A stretch of 64,000 bases of DNA from Fimenecus sp045545735 (GCA_045545735.1 JAZQBM010000001.1:310001-374000), one strand, 5' to 3'; shown: positions 34,519-43,352, numbered from the stretch's first letter. Numbers and translations are program-made. The notes: generated from the letters alone by a model not told the origin.

Positions 34519-35911
34519 AGTTTCGTGTATTTAAGGAAGTCTGAATTGCTTTGAAAAGTGACAAATCACTTTCATATTCAACATCGCAAGTATAATGCCA
34601 CACCATTACACCGCCAAGACCGTAATCATTTGCAAAGGCAGTTTTGTCTTTAATCATCTGCACACCATTGAAACTTGTTATTATTGAGTCATCTGTGACA
34701 CCATTCATATATGATTTTGAAACTTTATTTTTGAATGGATTATTTTCTAAATCATTAGCAATTTGTGCATATGGTGGCCATGCCTCTTCGCCACCGTGAG
34801 TTCTACCATAGAAAGGTAATCCCAAATCACATTTCGACAAGTCGTAACCACGCTTTTCAAAATCTTTGATTGCCAAAGCACCGCCAACAGTTGCAAATTC
34901 GGCATGGGCACTGTATTCGCCCATATTATCATATGCCATTATTTCAACTCTATCGAGAACTTTAATAGCGTCCTTTGAAATATTACAACTCCAATGAGAG
35001 AATGCAGCCCCAAGAATATAGTCATCTATTTTTGAATCAAGGTTCACAAGGAAATTTGAAAAGTCTTCAATGCTTTGTTTTGCGTAAGGATATTCATAGT
35101 CAAAAAAGATGCCATCAAAATCATATAACTTCAATAAATCTAAAATGTTATCAACAAGAGCTTCGCCATTATCAACAAATGCCTGACTATGAAGTCTTTC
35201 TTTGTCGTCGGAGTCAGCACCATCAGGCCCTAAGATATTACAATGAATTTTTGCGTTAGGATTAGTTTCTTTAATGATTTTTATAATATCTTTAAAAATT
35301 ACTTCTCCACTAACTGTTTCGCCATTAATGTCAAGGTTTTGAAGATACACATTTCCGTTTTCATCAAATCTTGCAACACCAAATAAAATTATATCAGTTA
35401 ATGTGTTCATCTTTTCAATATCAATATTCTCATTACCATAAAACCATTGACAAACGAGATATGATGTTACACGAAAATCTTCATTTTTATTATTTTGGAC
35501 ATTAAGAACATCAATACTTTTTAAATTATATTGATTTTCGTTTGATGAGTTGATACAAATTTTAAGTGATTTTGCTGTATGCTCACCAATTTCACAATAT
35601 CGGTACTCACCTATTCTATCTTGTTGATATATTGATTTGTATTCACCATTTTCATCTTCAATCCAGATTGAAAACTTATCAATTTGATTATCTTTTTCTT
35701 TAATAACTACTGTATCAAAAGTTGTTTCTTCAGGAAAAACAATTTCTATAAATGTACCTTCTAATGCTACTTGTCCCTTTAAATCACCGATAATTTGAGC
35801 TTTTTCCATTACGCTGAAAGCATCAATTTTATCAGTTTTAAATGTTGATTGGCAAGAAGTCAATGTTAATAAAATGACTACTGATAAAAAAACAGAAACT
35901 ACCTTTTTCAT
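34517..35911 (-). CDS. GH18-like (chitinase/SleL fold) lipoprotein
   Basis: The 464-residue protein starts at the ATG at 35911 with a lipoprotein signal peptide (lipobox LTSC). About 130 residues resembling a discoidin-type sugar-binding fold follow (TVVIKEKDNQIDKFSIWIED and ICINSSNENQYNLKSIDV). The rest matches the GH18 barrel: VCQWFYGN, the catalytic strand YDFDGIFFDYEYP (D-x-x-D-x-E end), IMAYDNMGEY and LPFYGRTHGG, closing with GLGGVMVWHYTCD. It should act at the cell surface on chitin-type or peptidoglycan-type glycans. It follows the Na/Pi transporter gene by 51 bp. Confidence 0.85.
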   Translation of the reverse strand: MKKVVSVFLSVVILLTLTSCQSTFKTDKIDAFSVMEKAQIIGDLKGQVALEGTFIEIVFPEETTFDTVVIKEKDNQIDKFSIWIEDENGEYKSIYQQDRIGEYRYCEIGEHTAKSLKICINSSNENQYNLKSIDVLNVQNNKNEDFRVTSYLVCQWFYGNENIDIEKMNTLTDIILFGVARFDENGNVYLQNLDINGETVSGEVIFKDIIKIIKETNPNAKIHCNILGPDGADSDDKERLHSQAFVDNGEALVDNILDLLKLYDFDGIFFDYEYPYAKQSIEDFSNFLVNLDSKIDDYILGAAFSHWSCNISKDAIKVLDRVEIMAYDNMGEYSAHAEFATVGGALAIKDFEKRGYDLSKCDLGLPFYGRTHGGEEAWPPYAQIANDLENNPFKNKVSKSYMNGVTDDSIITSFNGVQMIKDKTAFANDYGLGGVMVWHYTCDVEYESDLSLFKAIQTSLNTRN

Positions 35912-35962
35912 ATTTTCAACCCCTATATATAAATATCGATGAAGTCCTCTACACAACCATTT

Positions 35963-37621
35963 TTAATATGTTTTAATCATATCTTCGTCAACCGACACTC
36001 TTTCGCCCGGTTTTTTTCCAACAGCAAAAGCAATATTTTTTGCATGGTCACCTACACGTTCAAAGTCGATAAGAGTATTAACGAACATCATCCCGGCACG
36101 AGTTTCACAATGTTCTTCGTTAAGTCGGCGAAGATGAGCATCCTGATATCTCTCTTTAAGGTTATCAGACACAGTTTCAAGTGTTTCAATCCGTTTTGCT
36201 TCTTCAACAGTAAGTTCCTGTTTTTCGAAAGATGCGATTGAAGCATCAAGCAAATCGACAACACATTTTCTCATATTCTCAAGTTCTGCAACGGCATCTT
36301 CTGAAATTGCAAGTTTTTCACTATTGCGAACCACTGTTGCTTCACTCAAATTTACTGCGTGGTCACCAATACGTTCAATATCATTGATTACATGGAATAA
36401 TCTACCAATATATTTTGCATCAGAATAATCCAAATCTAGAGCATTAATCTTAACAAGATTTCTTGTAATTCCATGATTTAAGAAATTGATAACTTCTTCG
36501 ACAGACTCGATTTTTTCAGATTTCGAAGCATCATTATTTATAAGTGCTGTTGCTGCTCTGTTAAAATTGTCCCGTGCAAGATGAGCCATTCTGACAACTT
36601 CTTTACCAATTTGTTCAACTGCAATTGGCGGTGTACTGAGAAGATGTGAGTCATAGAATTTAAACTCAAGTTTTGAATCTTCCGGTTCTTTATCAGGAAC
36701 AAGTATGCAAGCCATTTTAATAATCCAATTAGCAAACGGAAACATAACAACTGTGCTTACAACGTTGAAAATAATATGAGCCACTGATATTTGAACAGAA
36801 ACATTATCACTGATACCTTCAAGCAATTTTGTATATGGTGTGAATGCCGTAATCAACAAGAAGATGACTGTACCTATTACATTGAACAATAAGTGCATGA
36901 CAGCAGTTCTCTTTGAATTTGTTTTTGAACCTGCAGCTGAAAGAAGTGCGGTAACACAAGTGCCTATGTTTTGTCCTAAAAGAATATAGATTGCAAATTC
37001 AATCGGTACAAGCCCCTGGACAGCAAGTGCTTGCAAAATACCAATACTCGCTGATGAACTCTGAATTACTGCGGTAAGAACAATACCAATAAGAATACCA
37101 ATAATTGGATTGCTATAATTTGTCATAAAATAAATGAAAACTTCAGAATCCCTTAATGGCTCCATAGCCGCAGACATTGTGTCCATACCTAAGAATAGCA
37201 TACCAAAGCCTGCTACAGTCTGGCCAATGTGCTTGATAATGTCTTTTTTTACAAAAAGCATTACAAACACACCAAGAAAAAGTGCAATAGGAGCAATATC
37301 GCTTAAATCAAGGGCTATGAGCACACTTGTAACAGTTGTACCAATATTAGCACCCATAATTACGCCGACAGCCTGAGCAAGATTCATCAGTCCTGCATTT
37401 ACAAAACCTACTACCATAACGGTTGTAGCCGATGAGCTCTGAATAAGTGCTGTAACAAGAGCACCCATAAGAACAGCTAAAAATCTATTTTTGGTAAGTG
37501 CACCTAAAATTTTCTTCATTTTAGAACCTGCAGCGTATTCAAGCCCTTCGCCCATTGCACTTATACCATAAAGGAATAAACCAATACCTGCAAAAAATGA
37601 TAATAAATGTGTAAATGTCAT
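35963..37621 (-). CDS. Na+/phosphate cotransporter family protein with PhoU-like tail
   Basis: The 552-residue protein belongs to the PNaS (NptA/YjbB) family. Two inverted QSSSA motifs occur, ALIQSSSATTVMVVGFVNAG near residue 58 and TAVIQSSSASIGIL near residue 186, which form the transport core. About eight hydrophobic segments precede a soluble helical PhoU-like region from about residue 340 (HLARDNFNRAATAL, IGDHAVNLSE, RVGDHAKNIAFA). It probably exports or imports phosphate with sodium. It lies 16 bp after the GH20 gene. Confidence 0.9.
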   Translation of the reverse strand: MTFTHLLSFFAGIGLFLYGISAMGEGLEYAAGSKMKKILGALTKNRFLAVLMGALVTALIQSSSATTVMVVGFVNAGLMNLAQAVGVIMGANIGTTVTSVLIALDLSDIAPIALFLGVFVMLFVKKDIIKHIGQTVAGFGMLFLGMDTMSAAMEPLRDSEVFIYFMTNYSNPIIGILIGIVLTAVIQSSSASIGILQALAVQGLVPIEFAIYILLGQNIGTCVTALLSAAGSKTNSKRTAVMHLLFNVIGTVIFLLITAFTPYTKLLEGISDNVSVQISVAHIIFNVVSTVVMFPFANWIIKMACILVPDKEPEDSKLEFKFYDSHLLSTPPIAVEQIGKEVVRMAHLARDNFNRAATALINNDASKSEKIESVEEVINFLNHGITRNLVKINALDLDYSDAKYIGRLFHVINDIERIGDHAVNLSEATVVRNSEKLAISEDAVAELENMRKCVVDLLDASIASFEKQELTVEEAKRIETLETVSDNLKERYQDAHLRRLNEEHCETRAGMMFVNTLIDFERVGDHAKNIAFAVGKKPGERVSVDEDMIKTY

Positions 37622-37637
37622 CTATTTTCTCCTACTT

Positions 37638-39215
37638 TTAAGCCTTAATTTTTTCATTATATTTGTATTCGTTACCTCGTTTACCCAAGTGATAAACCGA
37701 GTGATTTTTTACTCCAAACTTCTTTTTTTCAAGTCTAGAGTAATTAACATTTTTCGAACGCATATATGCTTTATAGAAATCCAGTCGTTTGTAGAAATCC
37801 TTATAATTTTTGAGTTCGTCTTTTGTCCAGGCAACTTCTGCAAGTGCAAAAATTCTTGGGTACACAGAAAACTCCCATGCGTCAAAAGTGTCAATCCATT
37901 CAGCCCAAGATTCAAACTCAACGCCAAGAATATTTTTCTCATTTACAAAACCAGATTTAGCAACATTATAGTTATAAACCTTTTTTAACGGTACTTGAGC
38001 ATACGAAAAATCGAAGTACAATGTAGGACAAGGTGAAACAATAAATTTTCTCTTATCATTTTCACGTTTTGTCCAAGCAGGGTTGCGATAAATCCAATAC
38101 TGACATATTACATCAGTATCGGTATTCTCACCTATCCCATCATTCCATTCAATACTTGTTTTACCAAGTTTTTTGAGCATCTCGTTAACTTTGTTATTAA
38201 AATAAACCTGCAAATCCTTGCCATTTTCAAGACCTAATTCTTGTATTTTTTTCTGACATACAGGACATTGATTTTCCCAGATTTTATGACCTTTTGAAGC
38301 CTCATCGCCACCCATATGGAAATATTTATATGGGAACAATTCGCATACTTCTGTCAGAAGTTTTTCAACAAATTCATAAGTTTCTTCCTGACCTGCACAA
38401 AGAATATCTTTAGTAATTCCGTTTTCGCAGAAAACTTCATATTCACCCTTTAAGCAAGAAAGTTCAGGGTATGCAGCAAGAATAGCAACAGTATGGCCTG
38501 GTAAATCAATTTCAGGAATTATATCAATACACAGGTTCTTTGCATATTCAACAACTTCACGGATTTCATCTTTTTTATAATAATGAAAATATTCATCTCC
38601 ACCTTTTTGAAGTCCGGGAATCTTGCTTAAAATTTCAGCACCGCCAAGAAGTTCATATTTTCTTTTACTGCTGATTTCATTGAGAAGTGGAAACACTTCA
38701 CTTTCAATGCGGTAACCTTGGTCATCACTTAAATGCCAATGAAATTTATTAAGTTTAAGCAGTGCCATATTATCAAGAGTACGTTTTACCGCATCAACAC
38801 CGAAAAAATGACGTGATTCATCCATCATTCCGCCACGATATGAGAATTTAGGATAATCAGATATGTAAGCACAATTAAGAACAGCAACGCCATTAGCACT
38901 CTTAGCCTGCATAATCATTATCTTCAAAGTTACGGCACCGTAGAAAGCACCATTTTCATCAGAAGCAGAAACAATTATACCGTCAGAGGTAACTTTTAAA
39001 GTATAACCTTCGGGCTTTATTTTTAAATCCTTATTAAACTTAATTGTTCCGCTATTTGCATCTTTTTTAGTTTTAAGGAAGTCCGAAATATATTTGCCCG
39101 CCTTAATAAATTCAGGAATACAAAGCACAGCTGTATCTTGTGTAACCGTATATGTACCATCAAGCACATCGTACTTCTGTGGTTTTGGAATAATACTATA
39201 TTTGGGTTTACTCAT
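37638..39215 (-). CDS. Beta-N-acetylhexosaminidase, GH20
   Basis: GH20 enzymes release terminal GlcNAc or GalNAc. The 525-residue protein has the GH20b-type N-terminal alpha/beta domain (to about residue 120) and then the catalytic barrel. Motifs are FHWHLSDDQGYR near residues 158-169, IIPEIDLPGHT near 232-242 and the catalytic Asp-Glu pair in FHMGGDEASKG (304-305). There is no signal peptide, so it acts on imported oligosaccharide. The ATG overlaps the stop of the glycerophosphodiesterase gene (ATGA). Confidence 0.93.
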   Translation of the reverse strand: MSKPKYSIIPKPQKYDVLDGTYTVTQDTAVLCIPEFIKAGKYISDFLKTKKDANSGTIKFNKDLKIKPEGYTLKVTSDGIIVSASDENGAFYGAVTLKIMIMQAKSANGVAVLNCAYISDYPKFSYRGGMMDESRHFFGVDAVKRTLDNMALLKLNKFHWHLSDDQGYRIESEVFPLLNEISSKRKYELLGGAEILSKIPGLQKGGDEYFHYYKKDEIREVVEYAKNLCIDIIPEIDLPGHTVAILAAYPELSCLKGEYEVFCENGITKDILCAGQEETYEFVEKLLTEVCELFPYKYFHMGGDEASKGHKIWENQCPVCQKKIQELGLENGKDLQVYFNNKVNEMLKKLGKTSIEWNDGIGENTDTDVICQYWIYRNPAWTKRENDKRKFIVSPCPTLYFDFSYAQVPLKKVYNYNVAKSGFVNEKNILGVEFESWAEWIDTFDAWEFSVYPRIFALAEVAWTKDELKNYKDFYKRLDFYKAYMRSKNVNYSRLEKKKFGVKNHSVYHLGKRGNEYKYNEKIKA

Positions 39216-39955
39216 TTTATATTCTCCAATACTTTTCTGCAGTAATCAGGAACGTCAGAAATCAAGGCATCGCATCCCCATTCAGTTAATCTTACAATAT
39301 CTTCTTCAAGATTAACTGTCCATGGATTTACAGCCATACCAAGATTATGAAGTTCTAATATTTCTTTATGAGTGATTAGTTTTCTGTGAGGATGTGCCGC
39401 ATCGGCATTTAATTGCTGACAATATTTAGCAACGCCAAATGTCATTATTTCATTACCGAGTTCATCATCTTCATAAAGAAGTGCCGTTTTAATGTTCTTA
39501 TCTATTTCTTTAACTTGTCGAATACATTCGGGATTAAAGCAAGACACAATAGAATTCTTTTCAATTCCGTATTTATGGATTTCTTCAACAACCTTTTTAA
39601 CAAGGTCATTGTTTGTTCTTGGTGGTTTGATTTCAATATTAATCAAAGCCATACCTTTAACAACGTCTAAAAGTTCTGATAATGTAGGTAAAGTCACACC
39701 GGAAAAATCCTTGCTAAAATAAGAACCGAAGTCCATAGCCTTAAGTTCGGCAAGTGTTAATTCATCAACAAAGCCTTTACCGTTTGACGTTTCGTCAACA
39801 GTATAGTTATGACAAATTACAATCTCACCGTCTTTTGACAAATGAACATCGGTTTCAATTCCGTCAGCATTAAATTCAAGTGCTTTTTTAAAAGCAGGAA
39901 TAGTATTTTGCGGTGCAACCTTATTGGCACCTCTGTGTGCTAATACAAGTGGCAT
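39212..39955 (-). CDS. Glycerophosphodiester phosphodiesterase (GDPD/UgpQ type)
   Basis: The 247-residue cytoplasmic enzyme hydrolyses glycerophosphodiesters to glycerol 3-phosphate and an alcohol. It starts MPLVLAHRGANKVAPQNTI at 39955, with AAGGAG 9 bases upstream; upstream in-frame residues lack coding character. HRGA and ENADGIETDVHLSKDGEIV-type motifs (seen here as DGIETDVHLSKDGEIVICHN) supply the metal ligands and catalytic His. Its stop overlaps the GH20 start, so the pair is translationally coupled within the gdpD-GH20-Na/Pi-GH18 group. Confidence 0.92.
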   Translation of the reverse strand: MPLVLAHRGANKVAPQNTIPAFKKALEFNADGIETDVHLSKDGEIVICHNYTVDETSNGKGFVDELTLAELKAMDFGSYFSKDFSGVTLPTLSELLDVVKGMALINIEIKPPRTNNDLVKKVVEEIHKYGIEKNSIVSCFNPECIRQVKEIDKNIKTALLYEDDELGNEIMTFGVAKYCQQLNADAAHPHRKLITHKEILELHNLGMAVNPWTVNLEEDIVRLTEWGCDALISDVPDYCRKVLENIK

Positions 39956-39982
39956 ATTTTCCAACTCCTTGGAACAAGTGTA

Positions 39983-40005
39983 GTAGAAACAAAACAAATT
40001 TCTAC
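39983..40005. promoter_or_regulatory. Inverted repeat in the leader of the gdpD-GH20 unit
   Basis: GTAGAAA (39983-39989) and TTTCTAC (39999-40005) form a 7-bp dyad with a 9-base spacer, located between the presumed promoter region and the ribosome site of the diesterase gene. It could be an operator. No T run follows, so it is not a terminator. Confidence 0.4.
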
Positions 40006-40050
40006 AAGTATATATTACCAAAATGAAATGCCATTTGTAAAGAGTTATTT

Positions 40051-40653
40051 TTAATTAAATATTTCTTCAAAAATCTCAATTATTTTAAATTTAAATTTAA
40101 ACTTTTCGCTTTCAGTTACAATTTCTGTTTCATCTTCTGTCAAAACATCTGATATTTCACACTCTGCAACGGCAGATGGCAAGCACATTGGCGGGAACAT
40201 AACACACCACCAATTTTTCCCCTTACCCTCACCTATTATAACTTTTACCGCAGTATAATAACCTGCGGGCAAAGTTACGTTATTATCATATGTGCGAGTT
40301 TTATAGTATTCTTCTTCAACTGTTATTGTTACGTCATAATCAAAACCCTCGTTTTTAATAATTTCAAGTGCGACTTCTTCCAAAAAGTCGATATGTGGAG
40401 TAATTTTTTCTTGTGCGTCTTGTGCTGTTATACTTCCGTCAAAAACTTCTTTACCTGCCGATAATACTGCATCACGGACTTTGAGTTTTAACTGTTGGTC
40501 TTCATCGCTATCAGAATTCGCAATCACGTGCATTCTAAGCATTTTTTCTCTTATACTATCACAGTGTTTTGAAAAAGCATTTATATTAAGTGCTCCGCAA
40601 ATTATAAGTGCAATCAATATTGAACATTCTATTCTAAGTATTGCTTTTTTCAT
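40051..40653 (-). CDS. spoIIR: Stage II sporulation protein R
   Basis: SpoIIR is the signal made in the forespore that triggers processing of pro-sigma-E in the mother cell. The 200-residue protein has an N-terminal membrane helix (residues 6-26). The family core is MLRMHVIANSDSDEDQQLKL near residues 38-57, followed by VRDAVL, and GKGKNWWCVMFPPMCL near residues 153-168. It should be exported across the septal membrane. A strong AAGGAG site precedes the ATG. It is monocistronic, downstream of the 6S-like RNA gene. Confidence 0.93.
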   Translation of the reverse strand: MKKAILRIECSILIALIICGALNINAFSKHCDSIREKMLRMHVIANSDSDEDQQLKLKVRDAVLSAGKEVFDGSITAQDAQEKITPHIDFLEEVALEIIKNEGFDYDVTITVEEEYYKTRTYDNNVTLPAGYYTAVKVIIGEGKGKNWWCVMFPPMCLPSAVAECEISDVLTEDETEIVTESEKFKFKFKIIEIFEEIFN

Positions 40654-40703
40654 AATTTCACTCCTTACAAGTGAATTATTGGAAGATATTTCTCAAATTA
40701 AAC

Positions 40704-40735
40704 AAAAAAATAACAGATACCAAAAGTATCTGTTA
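40704..40735 (-). terminator. Terminator of the 6S-like RNA gene
   Basis: A perfect 10-bp stem, TAACAGATAC with GTATCTGTTA (40711-40720 and 40726-40735), is followed on the minus strand by seven T residues (40710-40704). It lies right after the closing stem of the RNA. Confidence 0.9.
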
Positions 40736-40737
40736 CG

Positions 40738-40927
40738 GTCCCCCGCAAAGTCGGTTGCAGTGAATACTAACCTGCATGTTAAGCAGGTGGGTGCCTTCCG
40801 TTTCATTTCTGTGCTCCCTTCATCCGTCAAAGACGGGAGGTCTGCTCCCAATGAGCCGAGTACAAGCTCCCTTTTATAGTGTGTTGGGTTAATATCGTCT
40901 GCAGTTATCGGGCTTCGCAGGGTGTTA
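40738..40927 (-). ncRNA. ssrS: Probable 6S RNA
   Basis: A roughly 190-nt non-coding gene lies between DUF1292 and spoIIR. Its ends pair in a 10-bp closing stem (minus strand CCCTGCGAAG at 40922-40913 with CTTTGCGGGG at 40750-40741). Inner pairings give a long rod with bulges, including CCTGC...GCAGG at 40791-40774 and GGGAG/CTCCC-type arms. The segment GGAAGGCACCCACCTGC resembles the 3' side of the 6S central bubble. 6S RNA binds the sigma-70-type RNA polymerase holoenzyme as a promoter mimic. The call rests on length, rod shape and that motif. tmRNA, SRP RNA and RNase P motifs are absent. Confidence 0.72.
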
Positions 40928-40941
40928 AGTTTTAATTAATA

Positions 40942-41241
40942 TTATTCTTCCTCGTTGAAATCGAACAATTCAGAAAGTCGGTCTTCAAAAATTTTGCCAA
41001 TTTCATTGAATTCGTTATCATCTTCAATTGGTTCAAGATATGTTTCGCCGTCTTCCTCACAAACCTTGAGAATTATGAGTTCACCGTCATCATCAAGAAT
41101 TTCTTCTGCTTCATCATAAACCGGAAGAAGTGCAACGTATTTTGCTGTATCTGTTTCAATTCTGTCAAGTTCTTCAAACACGTGTTCAACGCCGTTTTCA
41201 TCAACAACCGACACTAAATCGGGATTAAATTCTTCACTCAT
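40942..41241 (-). CDS. DUF1292 domain protein (YrzB-like)
   Basis: The 99-residue acidic protein starts at the ATG at 41241, 8 bases after AAGGAG. It shows the DUF1292 pattern: LVSVVDENGVEHVFEELDRI, KYVALLPVYDEAEE and ELIILKVCEEDGETYLEPIE, an all-beta acidic fold. The function of the family is unknown; it is common in Firmicutes, often near yrvK/yrrL genes, which are not here. It follows a 222-residue unknown gene by 13 bp and leads into the 6S-like RNA gene. Confidence 0.88.
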   Translation of the reverse strand: MSEEFNPDLVSVVDENGVEHVFEELDRIETDTAKYVALLPVYDEAEEILDDDGELIILKVCEEDGETYLEPIEDDNEFNEIGKIFEDRLSELFDFNEEE

Positions 41242-41254
41242 TTTAATAACTCCT

Positions 41255-41923
41255 TTATAATATGTAAACGCCTGATTCAAGCACTACAATTTCTTTACCG
41301 CAAGAGCGTAAGTATTTATATACCGGCTCGTCAAAAATTCTGAAATCGTTTACTGAATAGTCGTTAAGATTTATTGTTCTTACCTTATGTGAACCACTGT
41401 TGCAAATAAAAAGTTCATTGTCATATTTTGAGATTGACACAGGATTATTAAAAGATGTTGAATCCTTTGAGCCAATTCGCATACTAAACTTTTTATGCGA
41501 AATTGAGTAGCTTACAACACAATTGTTATCAGGAACTAAACTCCAAATTTGTCTGCCATCACACACAACGCCATTAATTTCAGCACCCTGATATGACAAA
41601 TCACTTGACCATATCATATTGCCGTCAGGCGAAAACAAGCCTGTTTCACCACTTGGGTAGACCACAACTACCTGCTTTGACGGGAAAACATCAGCATCAC
41701 AAGAAACATAGTCACCAAGCTGTTCTGCTATTTTTTTATATTCCGGACCGTATTTATTCAAAAGATAAACACTTTTTGTAACCGGAGTTCTTTGCATTCT
41801 TTTTATATCGTATCCGTAAAAATTAACTTTAACAGAGCCATTTTCAAGAACTCTTTTTTTTGTAAAAATGATACCATTTGAGAATGCGATGATATCGTAA
41901 ACCGAATCAACAATCTTCTGCAT
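41255..41923 (-). CDS. Unknown protein with beta-propeller-like repeats
   Basis: I do not recognise this 222-residue protein. It is rich in short beta-strand pairs reminiscent of NHL or WD-type propeller blades: YDIIAFSNGIIFTKKR, VVVVYPSGETGLFSPDGNMI, VVCDGRQIWSLVPDNNCVV and ISKYDNELFICNSGSHKVRTI. There is no signal peptide or membrane helix, so it is probably cytoplasmic. The gene lies 13 bp before DUF1292 and may be cotranscribed with it and with the 6S-like RNA region. Upstream is a small Cys-rich gene. Confidence 0.65.
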   Translation of the reverse strand: MQKIVDSVYDIIAFSNGIIFTKKRVLENGSVKVNFYGYDIKRMQRTPVTKSVYLLNKYGPEYKKIAEQLGDYVSCDADVFPSKQVVVVYPSGETGLFSPDGNMIWSSDLSYQGAEINGVVCDGRQIWSLVPDNNCVVSYSISHKKFSMRIGSKDSTSFNNPVSISKYDNELFICNSGSHKVRTINLNDYSVNDFRIFDEPVYKYLRSCGKEIVVLESGVYIL

Positions 41924-42009
41924 TAAAAATCACCGCTATATAAAAAATTTAGTTATAATTCATATTTATGATATTATACTGTTTTTTTCTCAATCGGTCA
42001 ATAATGTTT

Positions 42010-42177
42010 TCAATTATTTTTAATTAACTTATTTTGACAATTTGATTTATTATGTGGACAAGTACTGTTGGTGCATCTTGTTTTTCTTGTACCATCTGAA
42101 TACATTGTAAGTTCAATTACTATATTTTTGCCTTGATGAGTGCAGAATTGTTCATAAGTTGTTTTGGTTTCAGTCAT
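42010..42177 (-). CDS. Small Cys-rich putative zinc-ribbon protein
   Basis: A 55-residue frame starts at the ATG at 42177 with GGAG 7 bases upstream. The protein contains Cys12-x-His14, then Cys35, Cys40-Pro-His and Cys47, in the motif TRCTNSTCPHNKSNC near residues 33-47. That arrangement could bind zinc. The charge pattern, good ribosome site and ordered Cys/His spacing support a real gene, although no family name comes to mind. It lies divergent to the BofA-like gene and fills what would otherwise be an empty 360-bp gap. Confidence 0.62.
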   Translation of the reverse strand: MTETKTTYEQFCTHQGKNIVIELTMYSDGTRKTRCTNSTCPHNKSNCQNKLIKNN

Positions 42178-42283
42178 TATATCACTCCATTTATTTTACT
42201 AATCTATTGTATGTTTAAAGGAATAAATTAAGCATTAAAATAATAAAAATAATATGTCCAAAAAAAGTTTAGGGAGTGATAAA

Positions 42284-42547
42284 ATGAATTTGGCTAAAAT
42301 TTTTCTCGGCGTTCTGCTTGCAATATATTTAATTGTAATTTTTATTTCATATTTCAAATCAAAGAGATTTTTTACAGCACTTTTATTTACTATTTTACAA
42401 GGAATTTGTGCATTGTTTGCTGTGAACTTAATTGGCAAATATATAACAGTACATATTCCCGTAAATATGTGGACTTTGGGTATTTCGTCAATCGGTGGAG
42501 TTTCGGGTGTAATAATGCTGTTGCTATGTGACGTATTTATGGGTTAA
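42284..42547 (+). CDS. BofA-like membrane protein (pro-sigma-K processing inhibitor family)
   Basis: The 87-residue protein starts at the ATG at 42284 after GGGAGTG; an earlier in-frame ATG has no ribosome site. It has three hydrophobic segments and the family pattern AVNLIGKYITVHIPVNMWTL followed by SSIGGVSGVIMLLLCDV, matching the C-terminal half of BofA. In Bacillus BofA restrains SpoIVFB during sporulation. In Clostridia the family can have other roles, and no spoIVFB is visible here. A terminator follows. Confidence 0.75.
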   Translation: MNLAKIFLGVLLAIYLIVIFISYFKSKRFFTALLFTILQGICALFAVNLIGKYITVHIPVNMWTLGISSIGGVSGVIMLLLCDVFMG

Positions 42548-42562
42548 ATTAAAATTAAGATT

Positions 42563-42599
42563 AAAGCTACAATTTATTACAAATTGTGGCTTTATTTTT
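42563..42599 (+). terminator. Terminator after the BofA-like gene
   Basis: AAAGCTACAATTT and AAATTGTGGCTTT (42563-42575 and 42581-42593) form a 13-bp stem with one G-T pair and a 5-base loop, followed by ATTTTT. Confidence 0.88.
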
Positions 42600-42691
42600 G
42601 TTTTTATGCTTTACTATTTCTTTCTTTCGTGTTAAAATTATAACAATATGGCTTTATACTATAAATAAAGTAATAATTTAGGAGATACTCA

Positions 42692-43342
42692 ATGGAATTA
42701 TTTTATACAATTGTTGAATCTATTGGTGTTGTTGCATTTTCGGTTTCAGGTGCAATGGTAGCAATCAGAAGAAAAACTGACCTTTTTGGCGTTATTCTTC
42801 TTGCCATTATTACTACTCTTGGCGGTGGACTTACGCGTGACGTTATTTTCAGTTTCACTCCCCCTGCACTTTTTAATACTAAAGAGTATCTTTTATTATC
42901 AGCAATAGTTTCAATTATTGTTTTTCTTTTTGCAAGAAAATTTAGTAATACGTATTTGCAGAATGAAGTTAAAATTGAACACATAAATGATATTTTCGAC
43001 GCATTGGGGCTTGGAATTTTTGCCGTTATGGGTGTAAAAGTTGCTTTTGAACAAGGTTATTCAAATAATGCATTAATCAGTATTGCTTGTGGTGTTATTA
43101 CTTGTATTTGCGGTGGTATGTTAAGAGATGTACTCACAAATTCAACACCATTCGTACTTGTTAAGAGAATTTATGCAATTGCCGCTATTGCAGGTGCGTC
43201 AGTTTATTATAGTTTATACATATATGGAAACGAAATTGGTATAAATGACAGTTTAGCCATAATCATTGGTTTAACTGTTACATTTGTATTAAGAGTTCTT
43301 GCTATGGCGTTCAAGTGGAATATGCCAAAAGCAATTAAGTAG
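42692..43342 (+). CDS. TRIC-type channel / UPF0126 (YicG, YvgT) membrane protein
   Basis: The 216-residue protein has seven hydrophobic segments arranged as two repeats of the UPF0126 fold: FSVSGAMVAIRRKTDLFGVI with TTLGGGLTRDVIF in the first, and FAVMGVKVAFEQ with CGGMLRDVLTNSTPFVL in the second. Prokaryotic members of the TRIC superfamily are monovalent cation channels, and glycine has also been proposed as a substrate for some. It ends 10 bp before the CooC-type ATPase gene, so it probably leads the transcript of the dehydratase-like cluster. Confidence 0.88.
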   Translation: MELFYTIVESIGVVAFSVSGAMVAIRRKTDLFGVILLAIITTLGGGLTRDVIFSFTPPALFNTKEYLLLSAIVSIIVFLFARKFSNTYLQNEVKIEHINDIFDALGLGIFAVMGVKVAFEQGYSNNALISIACGVITCICGGMLRDVLTNSTPFVLVKRIYAIAAIAGASVYYSLYIYGNEIGINDSLAIIIGLTVTFVLRVLAMAFKWNMPKAIK

Positions 43343-43352
43343 GGTGATAAAA

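Noticed and set aside
40738..40927. tmRNA, SRP RNA or RNase P RNA
   Set aside because: No tRNA-like ends with a tag frame, no GGAAG-tetraloop SRP core and no RNase P core motifs were found; the rod with closing stem fits 6S RNA better.
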